The notes beneath the pieces were generated by a model. The model saw only the letters and a list, made by a program, of their open reading frames with translations, did not search any database and was not told the DNA's origin. Both the position numbers and the translations under genes were made by a program. Positions 1 through 5,934 of a stretch of DNA of 8,016 nt are shown one piece after another (the stretch's first letter is position 1; every line of letters starts with the position of its first letter). The stretch is from JBMTVN01 sp046047235 (GTDB lineage Bacteria; Verrucomicrobiota; Verrucomicrobiia; Limisphaerales; JAHDYP01): NCBI GenBank assembly GCA_046047235.1, contig JBJOII010000164.1:1-8016 (forward strand). Reading direction: 5' to 3'.

Positions 1-1659
1 ATGAGAGTATTGCCTGTAGTTGAGCGGGAGATGCGGGTGGCTGCGCGGCGGCGGGGGACGTATTGGAACCGGGTGGTGATGGGGGCTGTGGCGGGTATTT
101 GTTTTGGTTTGTTTTTTCTTTTGGGTGCGGGTGATCAACCGGCGGGGGAGTTGAGCAAGAACCTGTTTTTCACGCTGGCGGTGATTTTTGTGGGTGCGGG
201 TTTGATGATGGGGGTGGTGTATACGGCGGATGCGGTGAGTGAGGAGAAGCGGGAGGGGACGTTGGGTTTGTTATTTCTGACGAACTTGAGGGGGTATGAC
301 GTGGTGTTGGGGAAGCTGGCGGCGTCGTCGATGGGGGCGGTGTATGCGTTGTTGGCGATTCTGCCTGTGCTGGCGATTCCTTTACTGATGGGTGGGGTGA
401 CGTGGGGTGAGTTTGGCCGGGTGGTTTTGGTGATGGTGAGCGGGTTGTTTTTTTCGTTGGCGGCGGGGGTGATGGTGTCGGTGTGGATGACGCAGGCGTT
501 GGCTTCGATGGCGGTGACGTTTGTGTTGGTGGTTGCCGTGCAGGTTCTCCCTCCGTTGGTGGCGTTGTGGTATTCCGAGGCGACGGGTTTGCCGCCTTTG
601 GAGACGTTGATGGCGCCTTCGTTGCTTTATGCCTTGTCGTTGGTCGAGGAGAGAGTGTTTCGGCAGGAGGGGTTTTATTTTTGGTATGGGCAGGCGGCGA
701 CCCTGGGTTTGGGGGTGGTGTTTTTGGTTGTGGCGTCGGGTCGGGCGAGAGTGGTTTGGCGTGAGGATGGTGGGGGTCGGGGGAATGTGCGGGAGTGGCT
801 GAGGGGTTGGTTGAAGGGGCATGCGGGGCGGCGGCGGGCTTGGCGGGATCGGATGATGGATGTGGATCCTTGTTGCTGGTTGGGTTTGCGTTCGTGGGTG
901 AAGCGGTGGGTGGTGTGGGGGGGGTTGGGGTGTTTTGTGGTGGGTTGGCTGGTGGGTTACGGGCTTTGGGGGGAGGAGTGGTCACAGGATGAGGGGGTGT
1001 ATTTTCTGGCGATTTTGCTGATGCACACCGTATTGCGTTGCTGGGTTGCGGGAGAGGCGGTGATGGCGTTGGGGCCGGATCGGCGGAGTGGGGCGTTGGA
1101 GTTGTTATTATGTTCGGGGTTGGGGGTGGGGGAGGTGGTGCGGGGGAGGTTGCTTGCGTTGCGGAGGCAGTTTGCAGGGCCGGTGTTGGGGGTGTTGACC
1201 TTGGACGTTTTTGCGACGGGTTTGGCGTTGAGCGGGACGTATGGGGCTGAGGATATCGTGTTCATGTTGAATTTGGTGGTGTGTTTGGCGGTGGTGTTTG
1301 TGGTGGACATGGTGGCGTTGGCCTGGATGGGTTTGTGGTGGGGGTTGGTATCGCGTCAATCGATCCGGGCGTGGATGCGTTCGGCACTGGTGGTGTTTGG
1401 TTTGCCGTGGGCGTTGTTTATCGGGTTGATCCTGATGGCGGTGGTGACGAATGGGATATTTGTTCCCGATCTTGAGTGGGCGTTTTTTTTGGCGATGTAC
1501 GGGGTGTTCAGCGTGGGGATTTCGGTGATGGGGATGGTTTATGCGCGGGGTCGTTTGTTGCGGGATCTTCGGTGCGAGGTATCTGGTGGGGGCGCGGGTG
1601 ATCGGGGTGATGTTTTGGAGGTTGTGGGGGCCGAGGGTGAGGGGGCGGAGGGGGTATGA
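1..1659 (+). CDS. ABC-2 type transporter permease, double-length (first of tandem pair)
   Basis: A 552-residue polytopic inner-membrane protein, probably the membrane part of an ABC exporter; the substrate cannot be told. Hydrophobic spans lie near residues 24-42, 55-75, 105-130, 138-190, 230-246, 302-322, 333-350, 392-410, 418-450, 462-484 and 492-512. The ABC-2 signature (K/R-x-x-G-T-L-x-x-L, thought to contact the ATPase) is clear at 81-108 (EGTLGLLFLT, then LRGYDVV, GKL) and recurs at 359-386 (RRSGALELLL, then GEVV, GRL), so the chain looks like two fused half-permeases. A basic linker (about 247-287) and a 'DPCCWLGLRSW' stretch at 289 separate the halves. The first in-frame ATG is the first base of the window. 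It is supported because the downstream paralogue starts the same way (LPVVERE.RVAAR), but upstream sequence is unseen. The C-terminal 30 residues are Gly/Glu-rich. The ATP-binding partner is not in the window. Membrane transport is sure; the ABC-2 assignment is good. Confidence 0.85.
   Translation: MRVLPVVEREMRVAARRRGTYWNRVVMGAVAGICFGLFFLLGAGDQPAGELSKNLFFTLAVIFVGAGLMMGVVYTADAVSEEKREGTLGLLFLTNLRGYDVVLGKLAASSMGAVYALLAILPVLAIPLLMGGVTWGEFGRVVLVMVSGLFFSLAAGVMVSVWMTQALASMAVTFVLVVAVQVLPPLVALWYSEATGLPPLETLMAPSLLYALSLVEERVFRQEGFYFWYGQAATLGLGVVFLVVASGRARVVWREDGGGRGNVREWLRGWLKGHAGRRRAWRDRMMDVDPCCWLGLRSWVKRWVVWGGLGCFVVGWLVGYGLWGEEWSQDEGVYFLAILLMHTVLRCWVAGEAVMALGPDRRSGALELLLCSGLGVGEVVRGRLLALRRQFAGPVLGVLTLDVFATGLALSGTYGAEDIVFMLNLVVCLAVVFVVDMVALAWMGLWWGLVSRQSIRAWMRSALVVFGLPWALFIGLILMAVVTNGIFVPDLEWAFFLAMYGVFSVGISVMGMVYARGRLLRDLRCEVSGGGAGDRGDVLEVVGAEGEGAEGV
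1647..1651 (+). promoter_or_regulatory. Shine-Dalgarno GGAGG for second permease
   Basis: GGAGG lies inside the 3' end of the first permease gene, 4 bases before the ATG at 1656. That ATG overlaps the upstream stop as ATGA. The spacing is short, but the overlap points to translational coupling and fixes this start. Confidence 0.5.
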
Positions 1660-3155
1660 GTTTTTTGCCGGTGGTGGAGCGTGAGTTGAGAGTGGCAGCG
1701 AGGATGTCGTCGACGCGGTGGGTGCGGGTGTTGGCGGCGGGCGCAGCGGTATTGGTGTTGGGTTTTGCGTTGGTGGTGTTTTCGGCGATGGGGATGCGAG
1801 GGGGGGAGGTATTCCGGTTTGCGAGCGTTTTGTTGTGGCTTTATGCGTTGGGCAGTGGGCCCTGGTTGGCGGCGGACAGCATCAGTTCTGAGCGGCGGGA
1901 GGGGACGTTGGGGTTATTGTTTCTGACTTCGTTACGGGGGTATGACGTGGTTTCGGGCGTGTTGGTGGCGCGGGGCTTGACGGCGTTTTACGGTTGGTTG
2001 GGCGCGTTGCCGGTGGTGGGAGTGACGATCCTGATGGGGGGAGTTTCGTGGGGGGAATTTTGGCGGGTGGCGGGGGTGACTGGGGCGACTTTGTTTTTGT
2101 CGATGGCATTGGGGGTATGGCTGTCCTGCATGGTACGGGAGCAGTTCGCGGGGTTGGTGTGGAGTGTGGGGTTGTTGCTGGCGTTGGTGTTTGCGGGGCT
2201 GGTTCTGGGCTATGGCGGGGTGGCTGGTGTTGGGCCTGGGGAGGGGTTTCGGGGTTCTTTTGACAGTGTGTATGGTGGGGATGCGGTGGTGTATTGGAGG
2301 GGGTTGGTTTCGACGGTGGGCTTGGGTTTGGTGGCGTTGGCGGGTGCCAGTTTGGTGTTGGGCAGGAACTGGCGGATGGAGCGGGTGGGGCGGGCTGGTG
2401 TGCGGCGGAGGGAGCGAAGCAGGCAGGGGGCGGGAGCTTTGGGGGACGCTGATCCGGTGGAGTGGTTGGTGCGGCGGACGGGGTTGATGTCGAGGAGGAG
2501 ATTATGGGGTTGGACGCTGGTGTTTTGTCTGGCGGGGGCTTTGTTTCCGGTGGTGCAGGCGCGGGCGTTCAGCCCGGGTGGGATGGTTTTTATGCCGTTT
2601 CTCGGATGGATAGGGGGAGTGTGGGTGCAGGTGGTGATGATCTTTCAGGCCAGCCGTTTTCTGGTGGAGGCGCGGAAGTCGGGGGCGTTGGAGTTGTTGA
2701 TGTCGACGGCATTGAGTCCGCAGGAGGTGGTGGATGGCCAGGTGCGGGCGTTGACGGCTTTGTTTCGTGGGCCGGTGTTGCTGTTGTTGGGGATGATGTT
2801 GTTCCCGTTTGTGCTGCAGTGGGGATTGATCTTTTTTGGTAGGGAGAGTTGGGAGATTGGGTTGATGGAGGGTGGGGTGATGCTGGTGATGGGGGCGTAC
2901 CGAGCCTTGGCGTTTGTGGTGGGAGTGTATGCGGGGGGCTGGTTGAGTTTGGCGATGAGTGCTGGGTCGAAGCGGCCTGAGCGGGCGCCTTACATGGTGA
3001 CGTTGTATTTGGTGGTGTTGCCGGTGGTTTTGTTCTGTGTGCCGTCCCTGGTGATTTACCTGCTGGCGCTGTTCTATGCCCGGAACCAGATGCGTCGGAA
3101 CTTTGTGCAATTGACGCGCAGACCTTACGGGCGCGGGTTGAGCGGGAGGCGGTAA
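1656..3155 (+). CDS. ABC-2 type transporter permease, double-length (second of tandem pair)
   Basis: A 499-residue polytopic membrane protein paralogous to the preceding gene, with which it overlaps by ATGA. It shares the N-terminus (LPVVERELRVAAR) and the first ABC-2 signature at residues 78-104 (EGTLGLLFLT, LRGYDVV), followed by an almost identical loop, LMGGVSWGEF, at 126-135. The signature recurs at 338-365 (RKSGALELLM, QEVVDGQ, RA), again indicating two half-permeases in one chain. A basic linker (about 238-257) leads to 'DADPVEWLVRRTG' at 264, like the linker region of the paralogue. Hydrophobic spans cover about 25-44, 53-72, 108-128, 136-156, 165-186, 214-235, 284-302, 312-333, 370-395, 405-430 and 446-473. 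The two proteins probably form a heterodimer in one exporter, using an ATPase encoded outside the window. Oddity: the last codons (SGRR, stop) lie in the 7-base register of the repeat array that follows. The substrate is unknown. Confidence 0.85.
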   Translation: MSFLPVVERELRVAARMSSTRWVRVLAAGAAVLVLGFALVVFSAMGMRGGEVFRFASVLLWLYALGSGPWLAADSISSERREGTLGLLFLTSLRGYDVVSGVLVARGLTAFYGWLGALPVVGVTILMGGVSWGEFWRVAGVTGATLFLSMALGVWLSCMVREQFAGLVWSVGLLLALVFAGLVLGYGGVAGVGPGEGFRGSFDSVYGGDAVVYWRGLVSTVGLGLVALAGASLVLGRNWRMERVGRAGVRRRERSRQGAGALGDADPVEWLVRRTGLMSRRRLWGWTLVFCLAGALFPVVQARAFSPGGMVFMPFLGWIGGVWVQVVMIFQASRFLVEARKSGALELLMSTALSPQEVVDGQVRALTALFRGPVLLLLGMMLFPFVLQWGLIFFGRESWEIGLMEGGVMLVMGAYRALAFVVGVYAGGWLSLAMSAGSKRPERAPYMVTLYLVVLPVVLFCVPSLVIYLLALFYARNQMRRNFVQLTRRPYGRGLSGRR

Positions 3156-3266
3156 GGGCGAAGCGGAAAGCGCTGAGGGCTGAGGGCTGAGAGCTGAGAG
3201 CTGAGAGCTGAGGGCTGAGGGCTGAGGGCTGAGGGCTGAGGGCTGAGGGCTGAGGGCTGAGGGCTG
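3142..3266 (+). repeat. Heptamer tandem array (GGGCTGA)n with degenerate head
   Basis: Seventeen consecutive 7-base units run from 3142 to 3260, followed by a partial GGGCTG. The head units are GCGGGAG, GCGGTAA, GGGCGAA, GCGGAAA and GCGCTGA. Then come two GGGCTGA, three GAGCTGA (3191-3211) and seven GGGCTGA. The TAA of the second unit is the stop codon of the permease gene. The array is G-rich on the + strand and has TGA in every frame each 21 bases; on the - strand it is open in all three frames and would encode repeats of QPSALSP, which is not taken as a real protein. A sister array with the same head lies at the end of the window. Confidence 0.93.
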
Positions 3267-3270
3267 CCTG

Positions 3271-3299
3271 TCCGCCATAGTCCGAAGGACGGCGGCGGA
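3271..3299. repeat. 29-base imperfect palindrome / stem-loop directly after the heptamer array
   Basis: Outer arms TCCGCC (3271-3276) and GGCGGA (3294-3299) enclose a symmetric 3-by-3 mismatch (ATA/GGC), then an inner stem GTCC/GGAC (3280-3283 with 3287-3290) closed by a GAA loop. From memory, similar 'TCCGCC...GGCGGA' hairpins are dispersed repeats in Verrucomicrobiota genomes; that has not been checked here. It could be a mobile REP-like hairpin or an RNA 3'-end structure. Confidence 0.6.
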
Positions 3300-3308
3300 A
3301 GGGCACTT

Positions 3309-3328
3309 GCGGCCCCTGGTTGGGCCGC
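3309..3328. terminator. Strong GC hairpin, possible terminator or 3'-end structure
   Basis: A perfect 7-bp stem, GCGGCCC (3309-3315) with GGGCCGC (3322-3328), and a 6-base loop. It sits between convergent genes. No U tract follows on either strand, so factor-independent termination is doubtful; it may be an mRNA 3'-end block. Confidence 0.35.
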
Positions 3329-3405
3329 GGGGAGAGGAGAGAGGGCGGTCCGCCTGCGGCGGTCCCCGACTGGGGCTCTCATAGGTGGGCCGTGACCGAG
3401 GCTCC

Positions 3406-3424
3406 CCCCGCGGAGGTCGCGGGG
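3406..3424. terminator. Second strong GC hairpin in the convergent gap
   Basis: A perfect 7-bp stem, CCCCGCG (3406-3412) with CGCGGGG (3418-3424), and a 5-base loop. It lies about 125 bases beyond the protease stop codon, where the 3' untranslated part of that transcript would be. It has no U tract, so termination is only a possibility. Confidence 0.33.
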
Positions 3425-3550
3425 TTGCTGACTATGGACTACGGCGCTTTGTGCTGCTGATTGTTCCGAAACACCGGTAGTCTGAGACTCGGGTTAAGTG
3501 GCCAGCGGGGAGAGCTTGCCCGTTCGGGGGGGCGGTGTCTGGAGCGGGTG

Positions 3551-5014
3551 TTACTCCAAGCTTACGACCAGGTAACTGACGGAGCCTTCGGGGTTGCGGA
3601 CGCGGAGGAGGAGTCTTTCGCGTTCGGCGTTACGGACGGCGTCGCGGAGTTCGTTGAGCGAGGAGATCTTCTCGTGTTGGGCTTCGAGGATGATGCTGCC
3701 CTCGCGCAGGCCGGCTTTAAAGGCGTTGGAGTCGGGGTTGACGGAGGTGACGACGATGGTGCCATCGACGTCTTCGGGTAGGCCGAGTTCCTCACGGAGG
3801 GCGGGGGTAAGGGAGGTCATTTCGACGCCGTTGAGGACCTGGGTTGGGGGGCGTCGGGTGGGGCGGTTGGCGCCGAGTAGCACCTGGTCATCCAATTCGC
3901 CGAGTGTAATGGTGAGAGTTTCCTCCTTGCCGTTGCGGATGACAGTGACCTGGGAGTCGGAATCCGGTTCGCCTTTGGCGACCTCGAACTGGAGTTCGCG
4001 CCGGTCTTTGACGGGGGTATTATTGAAGTGAGTAATGAAGTCCCCGGCTTTCATGCCGGCTTGGCCTGCTGGGCCGTTGGGGCGGACGCGGGTGACGAGG
4101 GCGCCGTTGGCGTGGGGGAGGTTGAATTCTTCGGCGAGGGCTTCCGTGACTTTGGCTTCGAGTTCGACGCCTAGGTAGCCGCGTCGGACTTTTCCATCTT
4201 TGACGACTTTACCGAGGACGAAGTGGGCGAGGTCAGCTGGGATGGCGAAGTTGACGCCGGCGCTGACGCCGGCTTCGCTCATGATGAGCGTATTGATGCC
4301 GACGAGGCGGCCTTGGGCATCGACGAGGGCGCCGCCGGAGTTGCCGGGGTTAACGGGGGCATCTGTTTGGATGAAATTTTCGTAGCGCAGGTAGAAGCCG
4401 TTACGGCCTTTTGCGCTGACGATTCCGGAGGTGACCGTTTGTCCGAGGCCGAAGGGGTTGCCGATGGCGAGGACGAGGTCGCCGACCTCGAGAGTTCCGG
4501 GGCTGCCGATAGTGATGGAGGGGAGGTCGGAGGCGTCGACCTTGAGGACGGCTACGTCGGTGAGTTCGTCTTTGCCAACGATGCTGGCTTTGAATTCTGT
4601 TTCACCATCGGGGAGGACGACCGTGATTTCGTCGACGTTTTCGACCACGTGGGTATTGGTGAGGATATAGCCATCGGGCGTGACGATGACGCCTGAGCCG
4701 GCGGATTCGATGGGGAGGCGTTGGGGGAGGTTTTGGTGGCCGGGGATGGATTCATCGAAGGGGAAGGGGAGGTTGCCGCCGTTGGGGTTACGGGTGGAGA
4801 TGAAGCGGGTGGTTACGATACTGACGACGCTGGGGGCGGCGGCTTTGACGACGGGGGCGAGGCTGGTGGCCGCGCGGATTTCGCTGCTTAGCGGGGCGGT
4901 ATCGACTTGGGTTTGTGGGGGGGCTGCGGCGATGGATGCAGTGGCGGGGAGAGCGAGGGCCAGGGCGAGGGCGGAGTGTCGGTGTGTGCTCTGGATGAAG
5001 TGGAGAAGGCGCAT
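3551..5014 (-). CDS. degQ: Periplasmic HtrA/Deg-type serine protease with two PDZ domains
   Basis: A 487-residue S1C serine endoprotease of the DegP/DegQ/DegS family, which degrades or refolds damaged envelope proteins. The N-terminus has a signal peptide (Leu/Ala-rich core about residues 14-24, likely cleavage after SIAA or SIAAA near 30-31), so it acts in the periplasm. The triad is intact: His122 (TNTHVV), Asp153 (LTDVAVLKV) and Ser226 (NPGNSGGAL). PDZ1 spans about 278-372 (starts RRGYLGV) and PDZ2 about 392-485. The loop before the His region is short, more like DegQ than E. coli DegP. The ATG at 5014 is chosen because it begins the signal peptide. The open frame runs on to 5362 but into composition unlike the protein and into the sigma gene. 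No clear Shine-Dalgarno is seen. It is divergent from an ECF sigma operon, its plausible regulator. Codons end mostly in C, unlike the G/T-ending codons of + strand genes. The family is certain; degQ versus degP naming is a choice. Confidence 0.95.
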   Translation of the reverse strand: MRLLHFIQSTHRHSALALALALPATASIAAAPPQTQVDTAPLSSEIRAATSLAPVVKAAAPSVVSIVTTRFISTRNPNGGNLPFPFDESIPGHQNLPQRLPIESAGSGVIVTPDGYILTNTHVVENVDEITVVLPDGETEFKASIVGKDELTDVAVLKVDASDLPSITIGSPGTLEVGDLVLAIGNPFGLGQTVTSGIVSAKGRNGFYLRYENFIQTDAPVNPGNSGGALVDAQGRLVGINTLIMSEAGVSAGVNFAIPADLAHFVLGKVVKDGKVRRGYLGVELEAKVTEALAEEFNLPHANGALVTRVRPNGPAGQAGMKAGDFITHFNNTPVKDRRELQFEVAKGEPDSDSQVTVIRNGKEETLTITLGELDDQVLLGANRPTRRPPTQVLNGVEMTSLTPALREELGLPEDVDGTIVVTSVNPDSNAFKAGLREGSIILEAQHEKISSLNELRDAVRNAERERLLLRVRNPEGSVSYLVVSLE

Positions 5015-5226
5015 GGGATTATTTAGTGGGGCTGGGCTCCGGTTGGGAGGTGCAACGGGTTCAATGATGGCGGGAATGTGCCGTGGATAAGGACAAAGTG
5101 CAAGGGTCGGGGGTTGGGTAGAAGACTGAGCCGGTGTGGTTGCCTGTCTCGATCGTAACCTCGCCGGGCAAGGGATTGTTCTCTTGGTGGTGCATGGACC
5201 CGTCTTTGGGTAAGGGCGACAAAAAG

Positions 5227-5267
5227 TGCCCAAAAAGCGCTCCATAGGGTGCTTTTTTGGGGGGGCA
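5227..5267. terminator. Bidirectional intrinsic-terminator-like hairpin
   Basis: The arm TGCCC-A5-GC (5227-5238) faces GC-T6-G7-CA (5251-5267). The inner stem is GC-rich with two G-T wobbles around the loop CATA (5243-5246). A5 upstream and T6 downstream give a U tract on either strand, the layout of a bidirectional factor-independent terminator. It lies between two divergent starts, so what it would terminate is unclear: an unseen small transcript, or early (attenuated) transcription of the protease or sigma gene. Confidence 0.5.
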
Positions 5268-5339
5268 ATGGGCTTAGGTTGTTCTGTGGCAGCAGGTTGC
5301 TCTGGTCCGACCACGATGGGGATTTTTTTGTGTGACACT

Positions 5340-5367
5340 GAACCTTTTGGGGATTGTCGCATTCTAC
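5340..5367 (+). promoter_or_regulatory. Candidate ECF-type promoter of the sigma operon
   Basis: GAACCTT (5340-5346), a 16-base spacer, then TCTAC (5363-5367) resembles the RpoE-type layout (GGAACTT, 16, TCTGA). If used, transcription would begin near 5373, favouring a start at 5377 or 5407 for the sigma gene and suggesting autoregulation. The match rests on short motifs only. Confidence 0.3.
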
Positions 5368-5370
5368 TGG

Positions 5371-5934
5371 ATGAAGATGGCGAGTGACATAGAGGCGGAG
5401 GGCCGGATGGTGGCGAGGGCGCGGGAGGGGGAGGGGGATGCGTGGGATGGGTTATTCCGTCGGTATCAGCTGCCGCTTTATTCCTATGTATTTGAGTTGG
5501 TGCATGACGAGCAGGTGGCGTTGGACGTGGTGCAGGAGACGTTTATTAGCGGGGTGCGGTATGTGGGGCAGTTACGGGATGATCGGCGATTTGGGTCATG
5601 GTTATTTGGGATTGCACGGCAGAAGTGTTTGCAGCACTGGCGGAAGCGGCCGGGGCGGTGGGAGTCCTTGGAGGGTTGCGAGCAGGATGAGGTGTTGGTG
5701 GGAGAGGTTGAAGCGAGTCCTGACGAGTGGCTGGTGCGGCGGGAGGATGAGGAGAGGTTTATGTTGGCGTTGAGGTCCTTGTCGCCGGCGCATCGGGAAG
5801 TGTTGTTGCTGCACTTTCTGGAGGGATTTTCGCTGCAGGAGATTGGGGAAGTGGTGGGTGTGGGTGTGGGGACGGTGAAGTCGAGGATGCATTATGCGAA
5901 GCAGGCTTTGAGAGAGCGATTGGAGGAGCGGTGA
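5371..5934 (+). CDS. RNA polymerase ECF-type sigma factor (sigma-70 family, RpoE-like)
   Basis: About 187 residues from this start. Region 2 spans about residues 24-93: AWDGLFRRYQLPLYSYVFEL, then ALDVVQETFI (core RNA polymerase binding), then RFGSWLFGIARQKCLQHW (-10 recognition and melting). Region 4 spans about 134-184: LSPAHREVLLLHFLEGFS, then the helix-turn-helix LQEIGEVVGVGVGTVKSRMHYA (-35 recognition). Regions 1.1 and 3 are absent, as expected for ECF factors. The start is uncertain. GTG 5332 would add 13 odd residues and no Shine-Dalgarno. ATG 5371 and ATG 5377 lack a good site. ATG 5407 has GGAGGG at 5397-5402 and would still keep region 2 whole. It is first in an operon: its stop overlaps the next start as TGATG. 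The target regulon is unknown; the divergent protease is the obvious candidate. The family is certain. Confidence 0.93.
   Translation: MKMASDIEAEGRMVARAREGEGDAWDGLFRRYQLPLYSYVFELVHDEQVALDVVQETFISGVRYVGQLRDDRRFGSWLFGIARQKCLQHWRKRPGRWESLEGCEQDEVLVGEVEASPDEWLVRREDEERFMLALRSLSPAHREVLLLHFLEGFSLQEIGEVVGVGVGTVKSRMHYAKQALRERLEER
5922..5928 (+). promoter_or_regulatory. Shine-Dalgarno GGAGGAG for the putative anti-sigma gene
   Basis: A strong purine site inside the end of the sigma gene, 5 bases before ATG 5934. This favours ATG 5934 over the adjacent GTG at 5931 and implies coupled translation with the sigma factor. Confidence 0.6.

Larger units (their letters stand above)
3267..3550. other. Non-coding convergent intergenic tract rich in hairpins
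   Basis: About 280 bases between the heptamer array and the stop of the protease gene, with converging genes on both sides. I see no credible gene, tRNA or rRNA here. It contains several perfect or near-perfect inverted repeats (listed separately at 3271, 3309 and 3406, plus a small CCCC/GGGG stem at 3364-3375). Composition is more balanced in C and G than the flanking + strand genes. The stem-loops could act as terminators or mRNA-end stabilisers for either gene, but none has a proper U tract. Confidence 0.6.
5015..5370. other. Divergent intergenic region between protease and sigma operon
   Basis: About 355 bases that must hold the promoter of the - strand protease and that of the + strand sigma operon. 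I see a terminator-like hairpin at 5227-5267 and a candidate ECF promoter at 5340-5367. No convincing sigma-70 promoter for the protease was found. An open frame on the - strand (5023-5268) has no recognisable protein character, and its start overlaps the hairpin, so it is not called a gene. Confidence 0.6.

Noticed and set aside
170..985. 271-residue - strand open frame antisense to the first permease
   Set aside because: Pro/Thr/Ser-rich shadow of G-rich coding sequence; the + strand frame has convincing membrane spans and family motifs.
3142..3266. CRISPR array
   Set aside because: Units are 7 bases with no spacers; this is a simple tandem repeat.
2502..3382. Long - strand open frames rich in QPSALSP repeats over the heptamer array
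   Set aside because: The complement of the heptamer has no stop in any frame, so it is open automatically; the rest is antisense to the permease gene and is low-complexity His/Pro/Gln/Arg.
4223..4696. Acidic Gly/Asp-rich + strand open frame across the protease gene
   Set aside because: It is antisense to the conserved catalytic domain of the protease, which is certain on the - strand.
5019..5055. Possible sigma-70 promoter for the protease (TTGCAC and TAAATA on the - strand)
   Set aside because: The spacer would be about 24 bases and the -10-like box lies only a few bases from the start codon, so it does not make a sensible promoter.
5023..5268. 81-residue open frame on the - strand in the divergent gap
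   Set aside because: No recognisable composition or domain, start inside the terminator-like hairpin, and it ends just above the protease start; best explained by chance in GC-rich DNA.
5015..5362. N-terminal extension of the protease by 116 residues to the first in-frame start at 5362
   Set aside because: The extension is Pro/Arg-rich without domain character, overlaps the sigma gene, and would bury the clear signal peptide that begins at 5014.
5332..5370. GTG start for the sigma factor
   Set aside because: It has no Shine-Dalgarno, adds hydrophobic residues not usual for ECF factors, and lies across the candidate promoter; ATG starts downstream are preferred.
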